A stretch of DNA of 64,000 nt. Source: Mumia sp. ZJ1417 (GTDB lineage: Bacteria > Actinomycetota > Actinomycetes > Propionibacteriales > Nocardioidaceae). The notes below the pieces were generated by a model. That model was not told the DNA's origin. It did not search any database and was given only the letters and a program-made list of their open reading frames with translations. Of the stretch, positions 28,555 through 37,604 are shown piece after piece. The translations under genes were made by a program, and so were the position numbers. Each line of letters starts with the position of its first letter. The first letter of the stretch is position 1. Location: the NCBI RefSeq assembly GCF_014127285.1, contig NZ_CP059901.1:3472001-3536000 (forward strand), given 5' to 3'.

Positions 28555-28555
28555 G

Positions 28556-28915
28556 TCAGTCCCACTCCAGTCCGCCGCGGCGCCAGACGTAGACGTACGC
28601 GACGAAGACCGTCGCGATGAACAGCAGCATCTCGACGATGCCGAACCAGCCGAGAAGGTCGAACTCCACCGCGAAGGGGTAGAGGAAGATGATCTCCACG
28701 TCGAAGACGATGAAGAGCATCGCGGTGATGAAGTACTTCACCGGGACGCGTCCACCGCCCGCCGCCTGGGGCGACGGCTCGATGCCGCACTCGTACGAGT
28801 CGACCTTGGCGCGGTTGTAGCGCTTCGGCCCCGTGATCGGAGCGATCAGCACGGAGAAAACCGCGAATGCTCCCGAGATGGCGGCGAGCACCAGAATCGG
28901 GGTGTACTCGGTCAC
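28556..28915 (-). CDS. nuoA: NADH-quinone oxidoreductase subunit A
   Basis: This 119-residue, three-helix membrane subunit is the first gene of the nuo operon. [21 protein letters not shown] and [13 protein letters not shown] are the family signatures. The start is GTG at 28915, with GGGAGG five bases upstream. The whole operon (28915 to 13259) has the canonical A-to-N order and almost every junction overlaps or has a very short gap. Confidence 0.95.
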   Translation of the reverse strand: MTEYTPILVLAAISGAFAVFSVLIAPITGPKRYNRAKVDSYECGIEPSPQAAGGGRVPVKYFITAMLFIVFDVEIIFLYPFAVEFDLLGWFGIVEMLLFIATVFVAYVYVWRRGGLEWD

Positions 28916-28928
28916 CGCATCCTCCCTT

Positions 28929-28975
28929 CGTGAAAACCTTCACGAGCCTGTCCACAGGCTCTCACGGTCGGTGAG
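28929..28975. promoter_or_regulatory. Three consecutive inverted repeats in the nuo leader
   Basis: Directly upstream of nuoA are CGTGAA-4-TTCACG (28929-28944), the 18-base palindrome GAGCCTGTCCACAGGCTC (28944-28961) and CTCAC-5-GTGAG (28961-28975). Each is perfect and they abut. They could be operator sites or fold in the nuo 5' leader; the rest of the 252-base gap shows no gene. Confidence 0.4.
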
Positions 28976-29125
28976 ATCCTGTGTTTCCCGTCACTATGCC
29001 ACGGGCGCAGGACACTCACGACAGGGGGTGGTGAAGGTCGCAGGACTCCCCTGCGAACGCCGTCCGACCTGCGATTTCGCGCGGAATACATTGCGTAATT
29101 CAGCACGCGTACGGGGGCGCGGAAA

Positions 29126-29151
29126 CACCCTCCGTACGACGTCGGAGGGTG
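29126..29151 (-). terminator. Hairpin after menG
   Basis: CACCCTCCG-8-CGGAGGGTG is a perfect nine-base-arm hairpin 17 bases past the menG stop, followed on the minus strand by GTTTCC. It probably limits read-through from menG into nuo. Confidence 0.6.
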
Positions 29152-29167
29152 GCATGCGGCGCGGAGG

Positions 29168-29860
29168 TCAGCCATTGGTCGCGGTGTGGAGCGCGACGAT
29201 GCCGCCGGAGAGGTTCTCCCAGCGCACGGGCCCCCACCCGGACTCGGCGATGACCTTGGCGAGCCCGAGCTGGTCGGGCCACGACATGATCGACTCGGCG
29301 AGATAGACGTACGAGTCGGGGTTCGACGACACCGCACGGGCGGCCGGCGGGAGCGCGCGCATCAGGTACTCGAGGTAGACCTTGCGGAACGGCGCGAACG
29401 TCGGGTGGCTGAACTCGCAGACCACCAGACGCCCACCCGGCCTGGTCACGCGCAGCATCTCCTCGAGGGCCACCGCGGGCTCGTGGACGTTGCGCAGACC
29501 GAACGAGATCGTCACGGCGTCGAACGTCTCGTCGGCGAACGGCAGACGCATCCCGTCGCCCGCGGTGAACGGCAGGGCGGAGTGGTGACGCTTGCCCTCG
29601 CGGAGCATCCCGAGGCTGAAGTCGCACGGGACGACGTACGCCCCGTCGTCGGCGAACGGCACCGACGAGGTGCCGGTGCCTGCCGCGAGGTCGAGCACCT
29701 TCTCCCCCGTACGGGCGCCCACGAGCGCGCGGACGCGGCGGCGCCACGCCCGGTCCTGCCCCAGCGACAACACGTCGTTGGTCAGGTCGTAGCGACGTGC
29801 GACGGCGTCGAACATCGACGCGACCTCGTGGGGCTGCTTGTCCAGGCTCGCTCGGCTCAC
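29168..29860 (-). CDS. menG: Demethylmenaquinone methyltransferase
   Basis: This 230-residue UbiE/MenG-family SAM-dependent methyltransferase catalyses the last step of menaquinone synthesis. The SAM-binding motif is [16 protein letters not shown]; signature segments are [21 protein letters not shown] and [14 protein letters not shown]. The start is GTG at 29860; a longer frame to 30160 would run antisense into menF. It is divergent from menF (60 bases apart) and upstream of nuo, linking quinone synthesis to the quinone-reducing complex. UbiE and MenG are the same family; no ubiquinone genes are seen here, so the menaquinone role is preferred. Confidence 0.92.
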   Translation of the reverse strand: MSRASLDKQPHEVASMFDAVARRYDLTNDVLSLGQDRAWRRRVRALVGARTGEKVLDLAAGTGTSSVPFADDGAYVVPCDFSLGMLREGKRHHSALPFTAGDGMRLPFADETFDAVTISFGLRNVHEPAVALEEMLRVTRPGGRLVVCEFSHPTFAPFRKVYLEYLMRALPPAARAVSSNPDSYVYLAESIMSWPDQLGLAKVIAESGWGPVRWENLSGGIVALHTATNG

Positions 29861-29920
29861 GTGCCCAACTGTGTCACGCACCGCGACGCTCGCGATGCCA
29901 CGGGTCGTACCCTGGCAGAC

Positions 29921-31231
29921 GTGACCGACACCGTCGTGCCCCTCCAGGGACCGCTCCGTCTCGTGGCGCAGACGGTCCCGCTCGCCCCCTCCACGCTGGA
30001 CGGCGTCCCGCTCGTGAACCTGCTCCCCTCCGACGGCGCGCTGGCCTGGGTGCGCGACGGCGACGGGCTCGTCGCGTGGGGCGAGGCCGCCCGGGTCGAG
30101 ACCACCGGGGCGCAGCGTTTCGCCGACGCGAGCGCGTGGTGGCGCGAGATCTCCGCCCACGCCGTCGTCCGCGACAAGGTCCAGGTCGCCGGGAGCGGCC
30201 TCGTGGCGTTCGGGTCCTTCGCCTTCGCCGACGCCTCGGGTGCCACCCGCGGGCGCGCGGACGGGAGCTCGGTCCTCGTGGTGCCGAGCGTCGTCGTCGG
30301 ACGCCGTGGCGGCACGGCCTGGGTCACGACGATCCGCGAGTCCGCGCTGGCGACCGCTCCGCAGCTGCGGGCCACCGAGGATCCCGTCGCCCCCGAGGAC
30401 GTCGCGTTCGCCGACGGCTCGACCTCGGGCGCGCAGTGGGAGTCGATCGTGTCCGAGGCCGTCCGCCGCATCGAGGCCGGCGACCTCGACAAGGTGGTCC
30501 TCGCACGCGACCTCGTGGCCGAGCTCGCCGCTCCCCTAGACGTCCGCGCTCCGCTGCGACGGCTCGCCGCGTCGTACCCGAACTGCTGGACGTTCCACGT
30601 CGACCGCCTCTTCGGCGCCACGCCGGAGATGCTCGTACGGCGCGAACGCGGCCTCGTCACCTCGCGGGTGCTGGCCGGCACGATCCGGCGCACCGGCGAC
30701 GACTCCCGTGACCTCGCGCTCGCGGGCTCGCTGGCGCGCTCGAGCAAGGACCTCGAGGAGCACGAGTACGCGGTGCGCTCGGTCGCCGACGCCCTCGAGC
30801 CGTACTGCTCGTCGATGAACGTGCCCGAGGCACCGTTCGTCCTCCACCTCCCCAACGTCATGCACCTGGCGACCGACGTCGCGGGCGTCGTGGACGCCGA
30901 GCGCGAGACGGCGACCGCGCTCGACCTCGCGGCCGCCCTCCACCCGTCGGCGGCGGTCGGCGGCACCCCGCGCGCCGACGCGCTCGCGCTCATCGACGAG
31001 ATCGAGAAGCTCGACCGCGGCCGCTACGCCGCACCGGTCGGATGGATCGATGCCGACGGTGACGGCGAGTGGGGCATCGCCCTGCGCTCGGCGGAGTACG
31101 ACGGAGCACGGGTCCGGCTGTTCGCGGGGTGCGGGATCGTCGCCGACTCCGACCCGGAGGCCGAGCTCGCGGAGTCGCAGGCCAAGCTCGTCCCGGTCCG
31201 CGACGCCCTCGCAGGGACCGAGGACTCCTAG
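29921..31231 (+). CDS. menF: Isochorismate synthase (menaquinone pathway)
   Basis: This 436-residue chorismate-utilising enzyme converts chorismate to isochorismate. The conserved C-terminal domain contains [36 protein letters not shown], the metal-binding [12 protein letters not shown] and [15 protein letters not shown]. An EntC/DhbC-type siderophore role is possible by sequence, but the neighbouring menG and nuo genes favour menaquinone. The start is GTG at 29921; the open frame to 29186 overlaps menG antisense and is spurious. Its stop shares the palindrome CTAG (31228-31231) with the stop of the convergent helicase. Confidence 0.9.
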   Translation: MTDTVVPLQGPLRLVAQTVPLAPSTLDGVPLVNLLPSDGALAWVRDGDGLVAWGEAARVETTGAQRFADASAWWREISAHAVVRDKVQVAGSGLVAFGSFAFADASGATRGRADGSSVLVVPSVVVGRRGGTAWVTTIRESALATAPQLRATEDPVAPEDVAFADGSTSGAQWESIVSEAVRRIEAGDLDKVVLARDLVAELAAPLDVRAPLRRLAASYPNCWTFHVDRLFGATPEMLVRRERGLVTSRVLAGTIRRTGDDSRDLALAGSLARSSKDLEEHEYAVRSVADALEPYCSSMNVPEAPFVLHLPNVMHLATDVAGVVDAERETATALDLAAALHPSAAVGGTPRADALALIDEIEKLDRGRYAAPVGWIDADGDGEWGIALRSAEYDGARVRLFAGCGIVADSDPEAELAESQAKLVPVRDALAGTEDS

Positions 31232-34200
31232 CCGAAGAGCCCGGCGAGGTCGTCGGCGGTCAGGCCCCCGAAGGACGCGCCACCGTCGAGGACGCTCGCG
31301 ACGAGCTCGGCTTTGCGCGCCTTGAGCTCGACGACCTTCTCCTCGATCGTGCCGGTGGCGACGAGCCGGTAGACCATGACCGGCGACTCCTGCCCGATCC
31401 GGTGGGCGCGGTCGACGGCCTGCGCCTCGACCGCGGGGTTCCACCAGGGATCGAGGACGAAGACGTAGTCGGCCTCGGTGAGGGTGAGACCGACGCCTCC
31501 CGCCTTGAGGCTGATGAGGAACACCGGCTGGTCGCCGGCCTTGAACCCGTCGATGGCGGCAGCCCGGTCACGGGTGCTGCCGTCGAGGTAGGACGTCGTG
31601 AGGCCCTCACGCTCCAGCCGATCCTGGACACGCCTCAGGAACGACGTGAACTGGCTGAAGACCAGGGCCCGGTGCCCCTCGGCGGCAAGCTCGCGCACGT
31701 GCTCGACGAGCAGGTCGAGCTTGGCGGACCCGACGGAGTCGTACGCGGCGTCGACCAGGCCGGGGTCGAGGCTGAGCTGCCGCAGGCGGGTCAGGGCCGC
31801 GAAGATCGTGATCCGGTGACGCCGCAGTGCGACCTCGTCGTCGCCGGCCTCCTCGAGAAGCCCGAGGATGCGCTGACGCTCACGCTGCAGGTGGGTGTCG
31901 TAGATCTTGCGGTGGCGCGCCGACAGGGCGACCTCGAGAACCTGCTCCTGCTTGGGCGGGAGGTCGGACGCGACAAGGTCCTTGGTGCGGCGCAGGAGGA
32001 CCGGACGGATCCGCCGCTGCAGCATCGCCAGCAGGTCGGCGTCGCCGCCCTTCTCGATCGGATGGGCGACGGTCTTGGCGAACTGCAGCGGGTAGGGGAA
32101 GAGCCCGGGCGCGGTCAGCGAGAGGAGCGACCACAGCTCCATCAGGTCGTTCTCGACCGGTGTGCCGGTGATCGCCAGCGAGAACGGCGCCTCGACCCGG
32201 CGTACGGCCTGATAGGTCTTGCCGCGGTGGTTCTTGACCGCCTGCGCCTCGTCGAGGATGCGGCCGGACCACGCGAGGCGGGTGTACGCGTCGGCCTCGA
32301 GCCGCAGCAGCGTGTAGGACGTGACGACGAGGTCGGCTCCGGCCGCCACGTCGCTCAGCGGCTGGGAGCGCCGCGCGGCGGACTCGGTGACCGTACGGAC
32401 CTCGAGGTCGGGCGCGAACGTCGCGGCCTCGCTCGCCCACGTGCCGACGACGCTGGTCGGCGCGACCACCAGGAACGGCGGCGCGTCGGGCTCGCGCTCA
32501 CGGGCGTGGGCGATCAGCGCGAGGGTCTGCAGCGTCTTGCCGAGGCCCATGTCGTCGGCGAGGATGCCGCCGAGGCCGTGCTCGGCGAGGAATGCGAGCC
32601 ACGAGAAGCCCTCGCGCTGGTAGGGGCGCAGCGTCGCCTTGAGACCGACCGGCGGCGCGACGTCCGGGACGCCGTCCTGGCCGACGAGCGTGCGGGCGAG
32701 CGCGACCCAGCGTGCCGCCTCGACGTCGACGACGCCGAGCTCACCGAGCTCGTCCCAGAGGTCGAAGGCCTGCGTGGCGAGGCTCATGGTCGCGACGTCA
32801 CGGGGTCGGTCGTCGAGGGCGCGGGCGTCGGCGAGCATCCGCGCGAGCGCGTCGAGCTCGGGATGGTCGACGCTCACGTAGAGGTAGGTGCCCTTGGGCT
32901 CGGTCTTGTGCAGCAGCACCTTGTCCTGGCCGGTCGCGATCGCCTCGATGATCGTCGCGAGCCCGACCTGGCGGCCGCCGATCGTGACCACGACCTCGAG
33001 GTCGAGCCAGTCCGTACGGCCGGAGGGCGCGGGCGCCGACGTGAACTGGATCTCGGGCTTGCCGACGACCTCGCGGAACTGCGGCTGGCCGTCGGTGTGG
33101 ACCTCGAAGGCGGGGTGGTCGCGGAGACCGGGGAGGACGTCCTCGGCGAAGCGGACCGCGTCCATCTCGCGCAGGACGAGCTCGGGGTACGGACGGGGGC
33201 CCGCCGTGGTCGTACGGAGGAGCAGGACGGCGGCGTCGTCCTCGAGCGCGAGGCGGTCGAGGGAGATGCGCTCGAGGTCGGCGTCGCGCATGCCGTAAGG
33301 GGCGGGCTCCTCGTCGAGAGCGAACACGCGCACGGTCTGGCCCGTCGCGAGGGAGCGGTAGTGCCACGCCCACGACAGGCGCACCTCGTGGCCGTCCACC
33401 CAGGTCAGCGCGAGGACGAGGTGGGGAGCGGGTGGCTCGGGCACCTGGACGGAGTCGTCGCGCGAGGTCACCTCGACGAGCCTGCGGACGCGAGGGAGAT
33501 AGGTGTGGAGGAGGTCGGCCATGCCCTCACGCGGCACGGCGACCGTGCGGCCAGTCAGGAACAGCTCACGCACCGCGGCCGTCGGCGCACGGTCGAGCGG
33601 GGCGAGCGTGACCACGGCGTCGTCGCCTTCGCCCTCCCACAGCGCGACTCCGTGCTCGGGCGACCCGAGCAGCGTCGCGTCCTCCGCGGGGACCCACGAG
33701 CCGCCGACCCCGGCACCGGCGAGGAGGACCGCTCCCCCACCACCGTCGGCACGGGCATCCATCGACAGCCGCGCCGGCTGCGACGCGACACGCAGCTCGG
33801 CGAACCCTGACGCGACGAGCGGCAACCCCACCTCGTGGGCCTCGCGCAGCAGCCGCCACAGGGAGGCGCCCAGCTTGGCGAGCGGGAGGTTGTCCTCGGA
33901 CCCGAACCCGTACGACATCCGAGCTCGATGGGTGCCGTGGATGGCGCGGAGCACGTCGACGTGCTCGGGGACGTACCGGCCGTCGCGCGGGTCGGCGACG
34001 ACGAGGTCGCGCCACTCGACGCCCTTCTTGATCCACTCGCCGCGTCGCCCGCGCGTGACCGGGCGCAGGTGCAGGGGCGAGCGCGCGGACGACGGGGCGC
34101 CGCGGCCGAACCGTCGCTCGTCGTGGCGGTGCGGGGCCACCTCGAAACGGAGCGCGAGCTCGCCGCTGGCACGGCGGCCGTCAGGCCCGGGCGAGGACGG

Positions 34201-34590
34201 GCCCTCGTCGACGTCGGCGACGAGCTCGTCAAGGATCCGCTCCCAGCTCGACCCCGGTGCTGCCGGGGCGGACGTCGGCGCGACCTCGCGTGCATGGGCC
34301 ACCAGCACGGTCGCGACCGCGTGCTTGCAGAAGTGGCTGACCGGGCAGGAGCACGCCGTGTAGAGCTCGATCGGCGTGTCGTGGTCGCGCCGCGCGGAGA
34401 CGACGGTCTGGTAGGTCGCGACGCCGCTGCCCGCCACGCTGCTCTGCAGGACGTAGCCGTCGCGGTTGCGGGCGACGTCGAGATCGATCACGTATCCCCC
34501 GCGGGCGTACGCCTTGCCGCGGTCGATGGTGCCCTCGTCCATGTGCCGACGCAGCAGTGCCAGGTCGGCGAGGTCGGCGAGGGTCAGCAC
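31228..34590 (-). CDS. SWIM-domain SNF2-family helicase/ATPase
   Basis: This 1120-residue protein of the SNF2 DNA translocase superfamily has an N-terminal SWIM zinc finger (CSCPVSHFCKHAVA, about 78-92) for nucleic acid or protein binding. A long middle region of unknown structure precedes the ATPase. The Walker A motif is DDMGLGKTLQTLALI (about 675-690), the Walker B motif is DEAQAVKN (about 780), and the C-terminal helicase motifs are LVFSQFTSFLRRVQDRL and DPWWNPAVEAQAVDRAHRIGQ. Bacterial members are linked to transcription recycling or repair, but the function is not established for this architecture. The stop overlaps the menF stop tail to tail. Confidence 0.9.
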   Translation of the reverse strand: MLTLADLADLALLRRHMDEGTIDRGKAYARGGYVIDLDVARNRDGYVLQSSVAGSGVATYQTVVSARRDHDTPIELYTACSCPVSHFCKHAVATVLVAHAREVAPTSAPAAPGSSWERILDELVADVDEGPSSPGPDGRRASGELALRFEVAPHRHDERRFGRGAPSSARSPLHLRPVTRGRRGEWIKKGVEWRDLVVADPRDGRYVPEHVDVLRAIHGTHRARMSYGFGSEDNLPLAKLGASLWRLLREAHEVGLPLVASGFAELRVASQPARLSMDARADGGGGAVLLAGAGVGGSWVPAEDATLLGSPEHGVALWEGEGDDAVVTLAPLDRAPTAAVRELFLTGRTVAVPREGMADLLHTYLPRVRRLVEVTSRDDSVQVPEPPAPHLVLALTWVDGHEVRLSWAWHYRSLATGQTVRVFALDEEPAPYGMRDADLERISLDRLALEDDAAVLLLRTTTAGPRPYPELVLREMDAVRFAEDVLPGLRDHPAFEVHTDGQPQFREVVGKPEIQFTSAPAPSGRTDWLDLEVVVTIGGRQVGLATIIEAIATGQDKVLLHKTEPKGTYLYVSVDHPELDALARMLADARALDDRPRDVATMSLATQAFDLWDELGELGVVDVEAARWVALARTLVGQDGVPDVAPPVGLKATLRPYQREGFSWLAFLAEHGLGGILADDMGLGKTLQTLALIAHAREREPDAPPFLVVAPTSVVGTWASEAATFAPDLEVRTVTESAARRSQPLSDVAAGADLVVTSYTLLRLEADAYTRLAWSGRILDEAQAVKNHRGKTYQAVRRVEAPFSLAITGTPVENDLMELWSLLSLTAPGLFPYPLQFAKTVAHPIEKGGDADLLAMLQRRIRPVLLRRTKDLVASDLPPKQEQVLEVALSARHRKIYDTHLQRERQRILGLLEEAGDDEVALRRHRITIFAALTRLRQLSLDPGLVDAAYDSVGSAKLDLLVEHVRELAAEGHRALVFSQFTSFLRRVQDRLEREGLTTSYLDGSTRDRAAAIDGFKAGDQPVFLISLKAGGVGLTLTEADYVFVLDPWWNPAVEAQAVDRAHRIGQESPVMVYRLVATGTIEEKVVELKARKAELVASVLDGGASFGGLTADDLAGLFG

Positions 34591-34648
34591 CTGTCAAGAC
34601 TAGGTCGCGCCCCTGACTACCGGGCCGGTCGTCCACAGGCGAGGCCCG

Positions 34649-34668
34649 GTGTGTCGACCCGGACACAC
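34649..34668. promoter_or_regulatory. Palindrome upstream of the purine-degradation cluster
   Basis: GTGTGTCGACCCGGACACAC is a perfect seven-base-arm inverted repeat (GTGTGTC-6-GACACAC) in the 177-base gap between the divergent helicase and transaminase genes, about 100 bases before the latter. It is a candidate operator for a purine-catabolism regulator; no regulator gene is nearby. I see no gene in this gap. Confidence 0.4.
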
Positions 34669-34767
34669 ACCCGTTCCGAAGGGCGAGTCGGCGCGGCGAT
34701 GTCAGAGTTGACGGGAGGCGACGCACGCCGCGCCCGCCGTCGGCCCGATCCCGGACGAGGAGGAACC

Positions 34768-35985
34768 GTGCCCGCTGCACCGATCTCCCCGCCGCCGCGG
34801 CTGCTGATGGGCGCGGGACCGGTCAACGCCGACCCGCGGGTGCTGCGAGCGATGTCGGCGCAGCTCGTCGGCCAGTACGACCCGTGGATGCTCGCCACCA
34901 TGGACGAGACGAGGGCGCTCTACCGCGAGGTCTTCCGTACGACGAATGCCGCGACGCTGCTCGTCGACGGCACCTCGCGGGCCGGGATCGAGGCGGCGCT
35001 GGTCTCGCTGCTGGAGCCTGGCGACCGGGTGCTGGTGCCGATCCTCGGGAGGTTCGGCCACCTCCTGCGCGAGATCGCCGAGCGGTGCGGCGCCGAGGTG
35101 CACGTGGTCGAGACGCCGTGGGGCACGGTGTTCGATGAGGAGGAGCTCGTCGACGCCGTACGCCGGATCCGTCCGAAGGTGCTGGCGACCGTCCAGGGAG
35201 ACACGTCGACCTCGATGTGCCAGCCGCTGTCCTCGCTCGGGCCGACCTGCCGCGAGCTCGGCGTGCTGACGTACGTCGACGTGACCGCGTCGCTCGCGGG
35301 CAACGAGTTCGCGATGGACGGGTGGGAGCTCGACGTCGCGACCGCAGGCCTGCAGAAGTGCCTCGGCGGCCCGTCGGGGAGCGCCCCGATCACCCTGTCG
35401 GACGCCGCCGTCGCGGTCGTCGAGGGGCGGCGGCACGTGGAGGCGGGACTGCGCGAGGCCGGCGACGTGGACCGTGGGACGCGGATCGGCTCGAACTACC
35501 TCGACCTCGCGATGATCCTCGACTACTGGGGTCCGCGGCGGCTCAACCACCACACCGAGGCGACGACGATGCTGTACGGGGCGCGCGAGTGCGCCCGCCT
35601 GCTCGTCGAGGAAGGGATGCCCGAGGCCGTCGAGCGTCACCGGCTGCACGGCTCGGCGATGACGGCGGGCGTGCAGGCGCTCGGGCTCGCGGTCTTCGGG
35701 GACGAGCGGCACAAGATACACAACGTGGTCGCGGTCGAGATCCCCGACGGTGTCGACGGCGACGCGGGGCGGACGGCGATGCTCGAGGACTTCGGCATCG
35801 AGATCGGGACGTCGTTCGGACCGCTCCACGGCAAGGTCTGGCGGATCGGCACGATGGGCTGGAACGCCCGCCACGACGCCGTACTCACGACGCTGGCGGC
35901 ACTCGAGCAGGTGCTGCGAGCTGCGGGCACCTCGCCGACGCCGGGATCGGGTGTGGCCGCGGCCAGAGAGGTGTACGCGACGTGA
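34768..35985 (+). CDS. pucG: Ureidoglycine-glyoxylate transaminase (class V aminotransferase)
   Basis: This 405-residue PLP enzyme of the alanine-glyoxylate/serine-pyruvate aminotransferase family opens with PPRLLMGAGPVNADPRVL. The PLP-binding Lys is in ATAGLQKCLGGPSG, preceded by YVDVTASLAGNEF with its cofactor Asp, and the C-terminal KVWRIGTMGWNA carries the substrate Arg. Its place at the head of an allantoin-degradation cluster, overlapping allantoate amidohydrolase, argues for the PucG reaction (ureidoglycine plus glyoxylate to oxalurate plus glycine). The start is GTG at 34768 with GAGGAGGA upstream; an ATG at 34698 is less well placed. Confidence 0.85.
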   Translation: MPAAPISPPPRLLMGAGPVNADPRVLRAMSAQLVGQYDPWMLATMDETRALYREVFRTTNAATLLVDGTSRAGIEAALVSLLEPGDRVLVPILGRFGHLLREIAERCGAEVHVVETPWGTVFDEEELVDAVRRIRPKVLATVQGDTSTSMCQPLSSLGPTCRELGVLTYVDVTASLAGNEFAMDGWELDVATAGLQKCLGGPSGSAPITLSDAAVAVVEGRRHVEAGLREAGDVDRGTRIGSNYLDLAMILDYWGPRRLNHHTEATTMLYGARECARLLVEEGMPEAVERHRLHGSAMTAGVQALGLAVFGDERHKIHNVVAVEIPDGVDGDAGRTAMLEDFGIEIGTSFGPLHGKVWRIGTMGWNARHDAVLTTLAALEQVLRAAGTSPTPGSGVAAAREVYAT

Positions 35986-37232
35986 GGCCGTCCGAGACCG
36001 CGCTCGCCGACGCCCGTACGGCACTGGCACGCTGCGACGCTCTCGCCGCGCTGAGTGCCCGGTCGGGCCGGATCGACCGGTTCGCGCTGACGCGTTCGCA
36101 TGCGGAAGCGAACGCCCTCGTCGCGTCGTGGATGGCGCAGACGGAGATGGCGACGTGGGTCGATGCCGTCGGCAACGTGTGCGGACGGTTGGAGGGGCTG
36201 ACCTCCGACCTGCCCGCGCTCCTCCTCGGGTCACACCTCGACACGGTGCCCGACGCAGGCCGGTACGACGGGCCGCTCGGCGTCGCCATTGCGCTCGCGG
36301 TGGCCGTGCGGCTGCACGCACGCGTCGCCTCGCTGCCGTTCGCGCTGGAGGTCGTCGGCTTCTCCGACGAGGAAGGGACCCGCTTCGGCGCCGCGCTGAC
36401 GGGGAGCCGCGGCCTCGCGGGGACCTGGGACGAGGCGTGGTGGGCGCAGGTCGATGCCGGTGGGGTGAGGCTGCGCGAGGCGTTCGTGGAGTTCGGGCTC
36501 GACCCGGCGCGCGTCGGTGAGGCCGCCCGGCCGCCGGAGTCGCTGGTCGGCTATCTGGAGTCGCACATCGAGCAGGGCCCGTCCCTGGAGGACGCCGACC
36601 GCCCGCTCGGCGTCGTCAGCGCGATCGCGGGCGCTCGGCGCTTCGCGCTGCGCGTGGTCGGCGAGGCGCGCCACGCCGGCGGCACCTCGTACGAGCGCCG
36701 CCGCGATGCCCTGGTTGGCGCGAGCCACGCCGTGATCGAGGTCGAGCGGATCGCCCGTACGGAGGGCGTGGTCGCCACCGTCGGTGCGCTGGAGGTGCAC
36801 CCGGGCGCGGCGAATGTGGTCCCCGGGCACGTCGACCTCACGCTCGACCTGCGGGCCGAGCACGACGCCGACCGCGACCGGGCCTGGGACCTGATCGCGA
36901 GCGCCGTCGAGAAACGCTGCACCGAACGGGGACTGGTCTTCGAGGCGGTCGAGACGCATCGCGCCCAGGCAGTCGCGATGGATCCGGCACTGCGGGACGC
37001 CGTCGCGGCAGGCATCCGCGCGACGACCGGCGAAGAGTCGGTGACGGTGCTGTTCAGCGGCGCCGGGCACGACGCGATGGCGATGGCGGCGGTGACGCCG
37101 GTGGCGATGCAGCTCGTCCGCTGTCGCGACGGCATCTCGCACCACCCGGACGAGGCGGTGCGACTGGACGATGTGGCGCTCGCGATCGACGCGTTCGAGG
37201 CCGCCGTCCTGGCGGTGGCGGCGGAGTTCTGA
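35982..37232 (+). CDS. Allantoate amidohydrolase (M20 metallopeptidase family)
   Basis: This 416-residue M20-family hydrolase releases ammonia and carbon dioxide from allantoate in allantoin degradation. Metal-site motifs are GSHLDTVPDAGRYDGPLGV, FSDEEGTRFG and SHIEQGP. VLFSGAGHDAMAMA and GISHHPDEAV near the C-terminus are typical of AllC/HyuC proteins. The start is GTG at 35982, overlapping the transaminase stop (GTGA). N-carbamoyl-amino-acid hydrolase is the main alternative by homology, but the context strongly favours allantoate. Confidence 0.88.
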   Translation: MRPSETALADARTALARCDALAALSARSGRIDRFALTRSHAEANALVASWMAQTEMATWVDAVGNVCGRLEGLTSDLPALLLGSHLDTVPDAGRYDGPLGVAIALAVAVRLHARVASLPFALEVVGFSDEEGTRFGAALTGSRGLAGTWDEAWWAQVDAGGVRLREAFVEFGLDPARVGEAARPPESLVGYLESHIEQGPSLEDADRPLGVVSAIAGARRFALRVVGEARHAGGTSYERRRDALVGASHAVIEVERIARTEGVVATVGALEVHPGAANVVPGHVDLTLDLRAEHDADRDRAWDLIASAVEKRCTERGLVFEAVETHRAQAVAMDPALRDAVAAGIRATTGEESVTVLFSGAGHDAMAMAAVTPVAMQLVRCRDGISHHPDEAVRLDDVALAIDAFEAAVLAVAAEF

Positions 37233-37259
37233 GAAGCCGACTCTCCCTACAGGGGCTTC
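37233..37259. terminator. Hairpin between convergent genes
   Basis: GAAGCC and GGCTTC arms flank an inner CCCT-AC-AGGG hairpin in the short gap between the allantoate amidohydrolase stop and the convergent HEPN gene stop. This is a plausible bidirectional terminator. Confidence 0.45.
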
Positions 37260-37262
37260 GCC

Positions 37263-37604
37263 CTATCCACCCCCGGCCGCAATCGTCACCTGCAGACGGC
37301 GGAGCCCCTGCTCGAAGTCGTCGAGGTTGTCACTGACCGTCTGGCGGACTGCGAGGTGGTCGACAAACCTGTAGTTGTGCGCGAGCGCATTGCGTGTCGC
37401 GCGAATACCGCGCCACCGCGCGCCGAACTCAGCAATCACGAGCTCCTCCGGCAACGCCATGACTTCTTCGATGCTGGCAGCGAGTCGCTGGCACACTGCA
37501 TCGAAGATCAGGAGGTCGTCGATCGGGCCCCGTTCAAGGTGCTGACGCAGGATCGCGACATGCGAGAGCGCGTTCCGGATCCGCTCCGACGGCGCGCGAG
37601 TCAC
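37263..37604 (-). CDS. hepT: HEPN-domain toxin (HepT-like, DUF86)
   Basis: This 113-residue helical protein has the HEPN ribonuclease signature Rx4HxY as RNALAHNY (R71, H76, Y78). HEPN proteins of this type are toxins paired with an MNT nucleotidyltransferase antitoxin. In characterised pairs the antitoxin adds AMP groups to the Tyr next to the active site, and that Tyr is present here. The ATG overlaps the stop of the MNT gene (ATGA, 37601-37604), so the pair is co-translated with the antitoxin first. It lies antisense inside the purine-degradation cluster. Confidence 0.88.
   Translation of the reverse strand: MTRAPSERIRNALSHVAILRQHLERGPIDDLLIFDAVCQRLAASIEEVMALPEELVIAEFGARWRGIRATRNALAHNYRFVDHLAVRQTVSDNLDDFEQGLRRLQVTIAAGGG

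Noticed and set aside
28916-29167. Possible riboswitch or small RNA in the nuo leader
   Set aside because: The inverted repeats are clear, but no known riboswitch core can be recognised, so it is kept only as a regulatory candidate.
31069-33810. A 913-codon open frame antisense to the SNF2 helicase
   Set aside because: It is a shadow of the helicase gene with low-complexity translation and no start signal. The helicase frame has all family motifs.
34698-34700. ATG as the start of the ureidoglycine transaminase
   Set aside because: It would add an Arg-rich leader without homology, and a strong GAGGAGGA sits just before the GTG at 34768.
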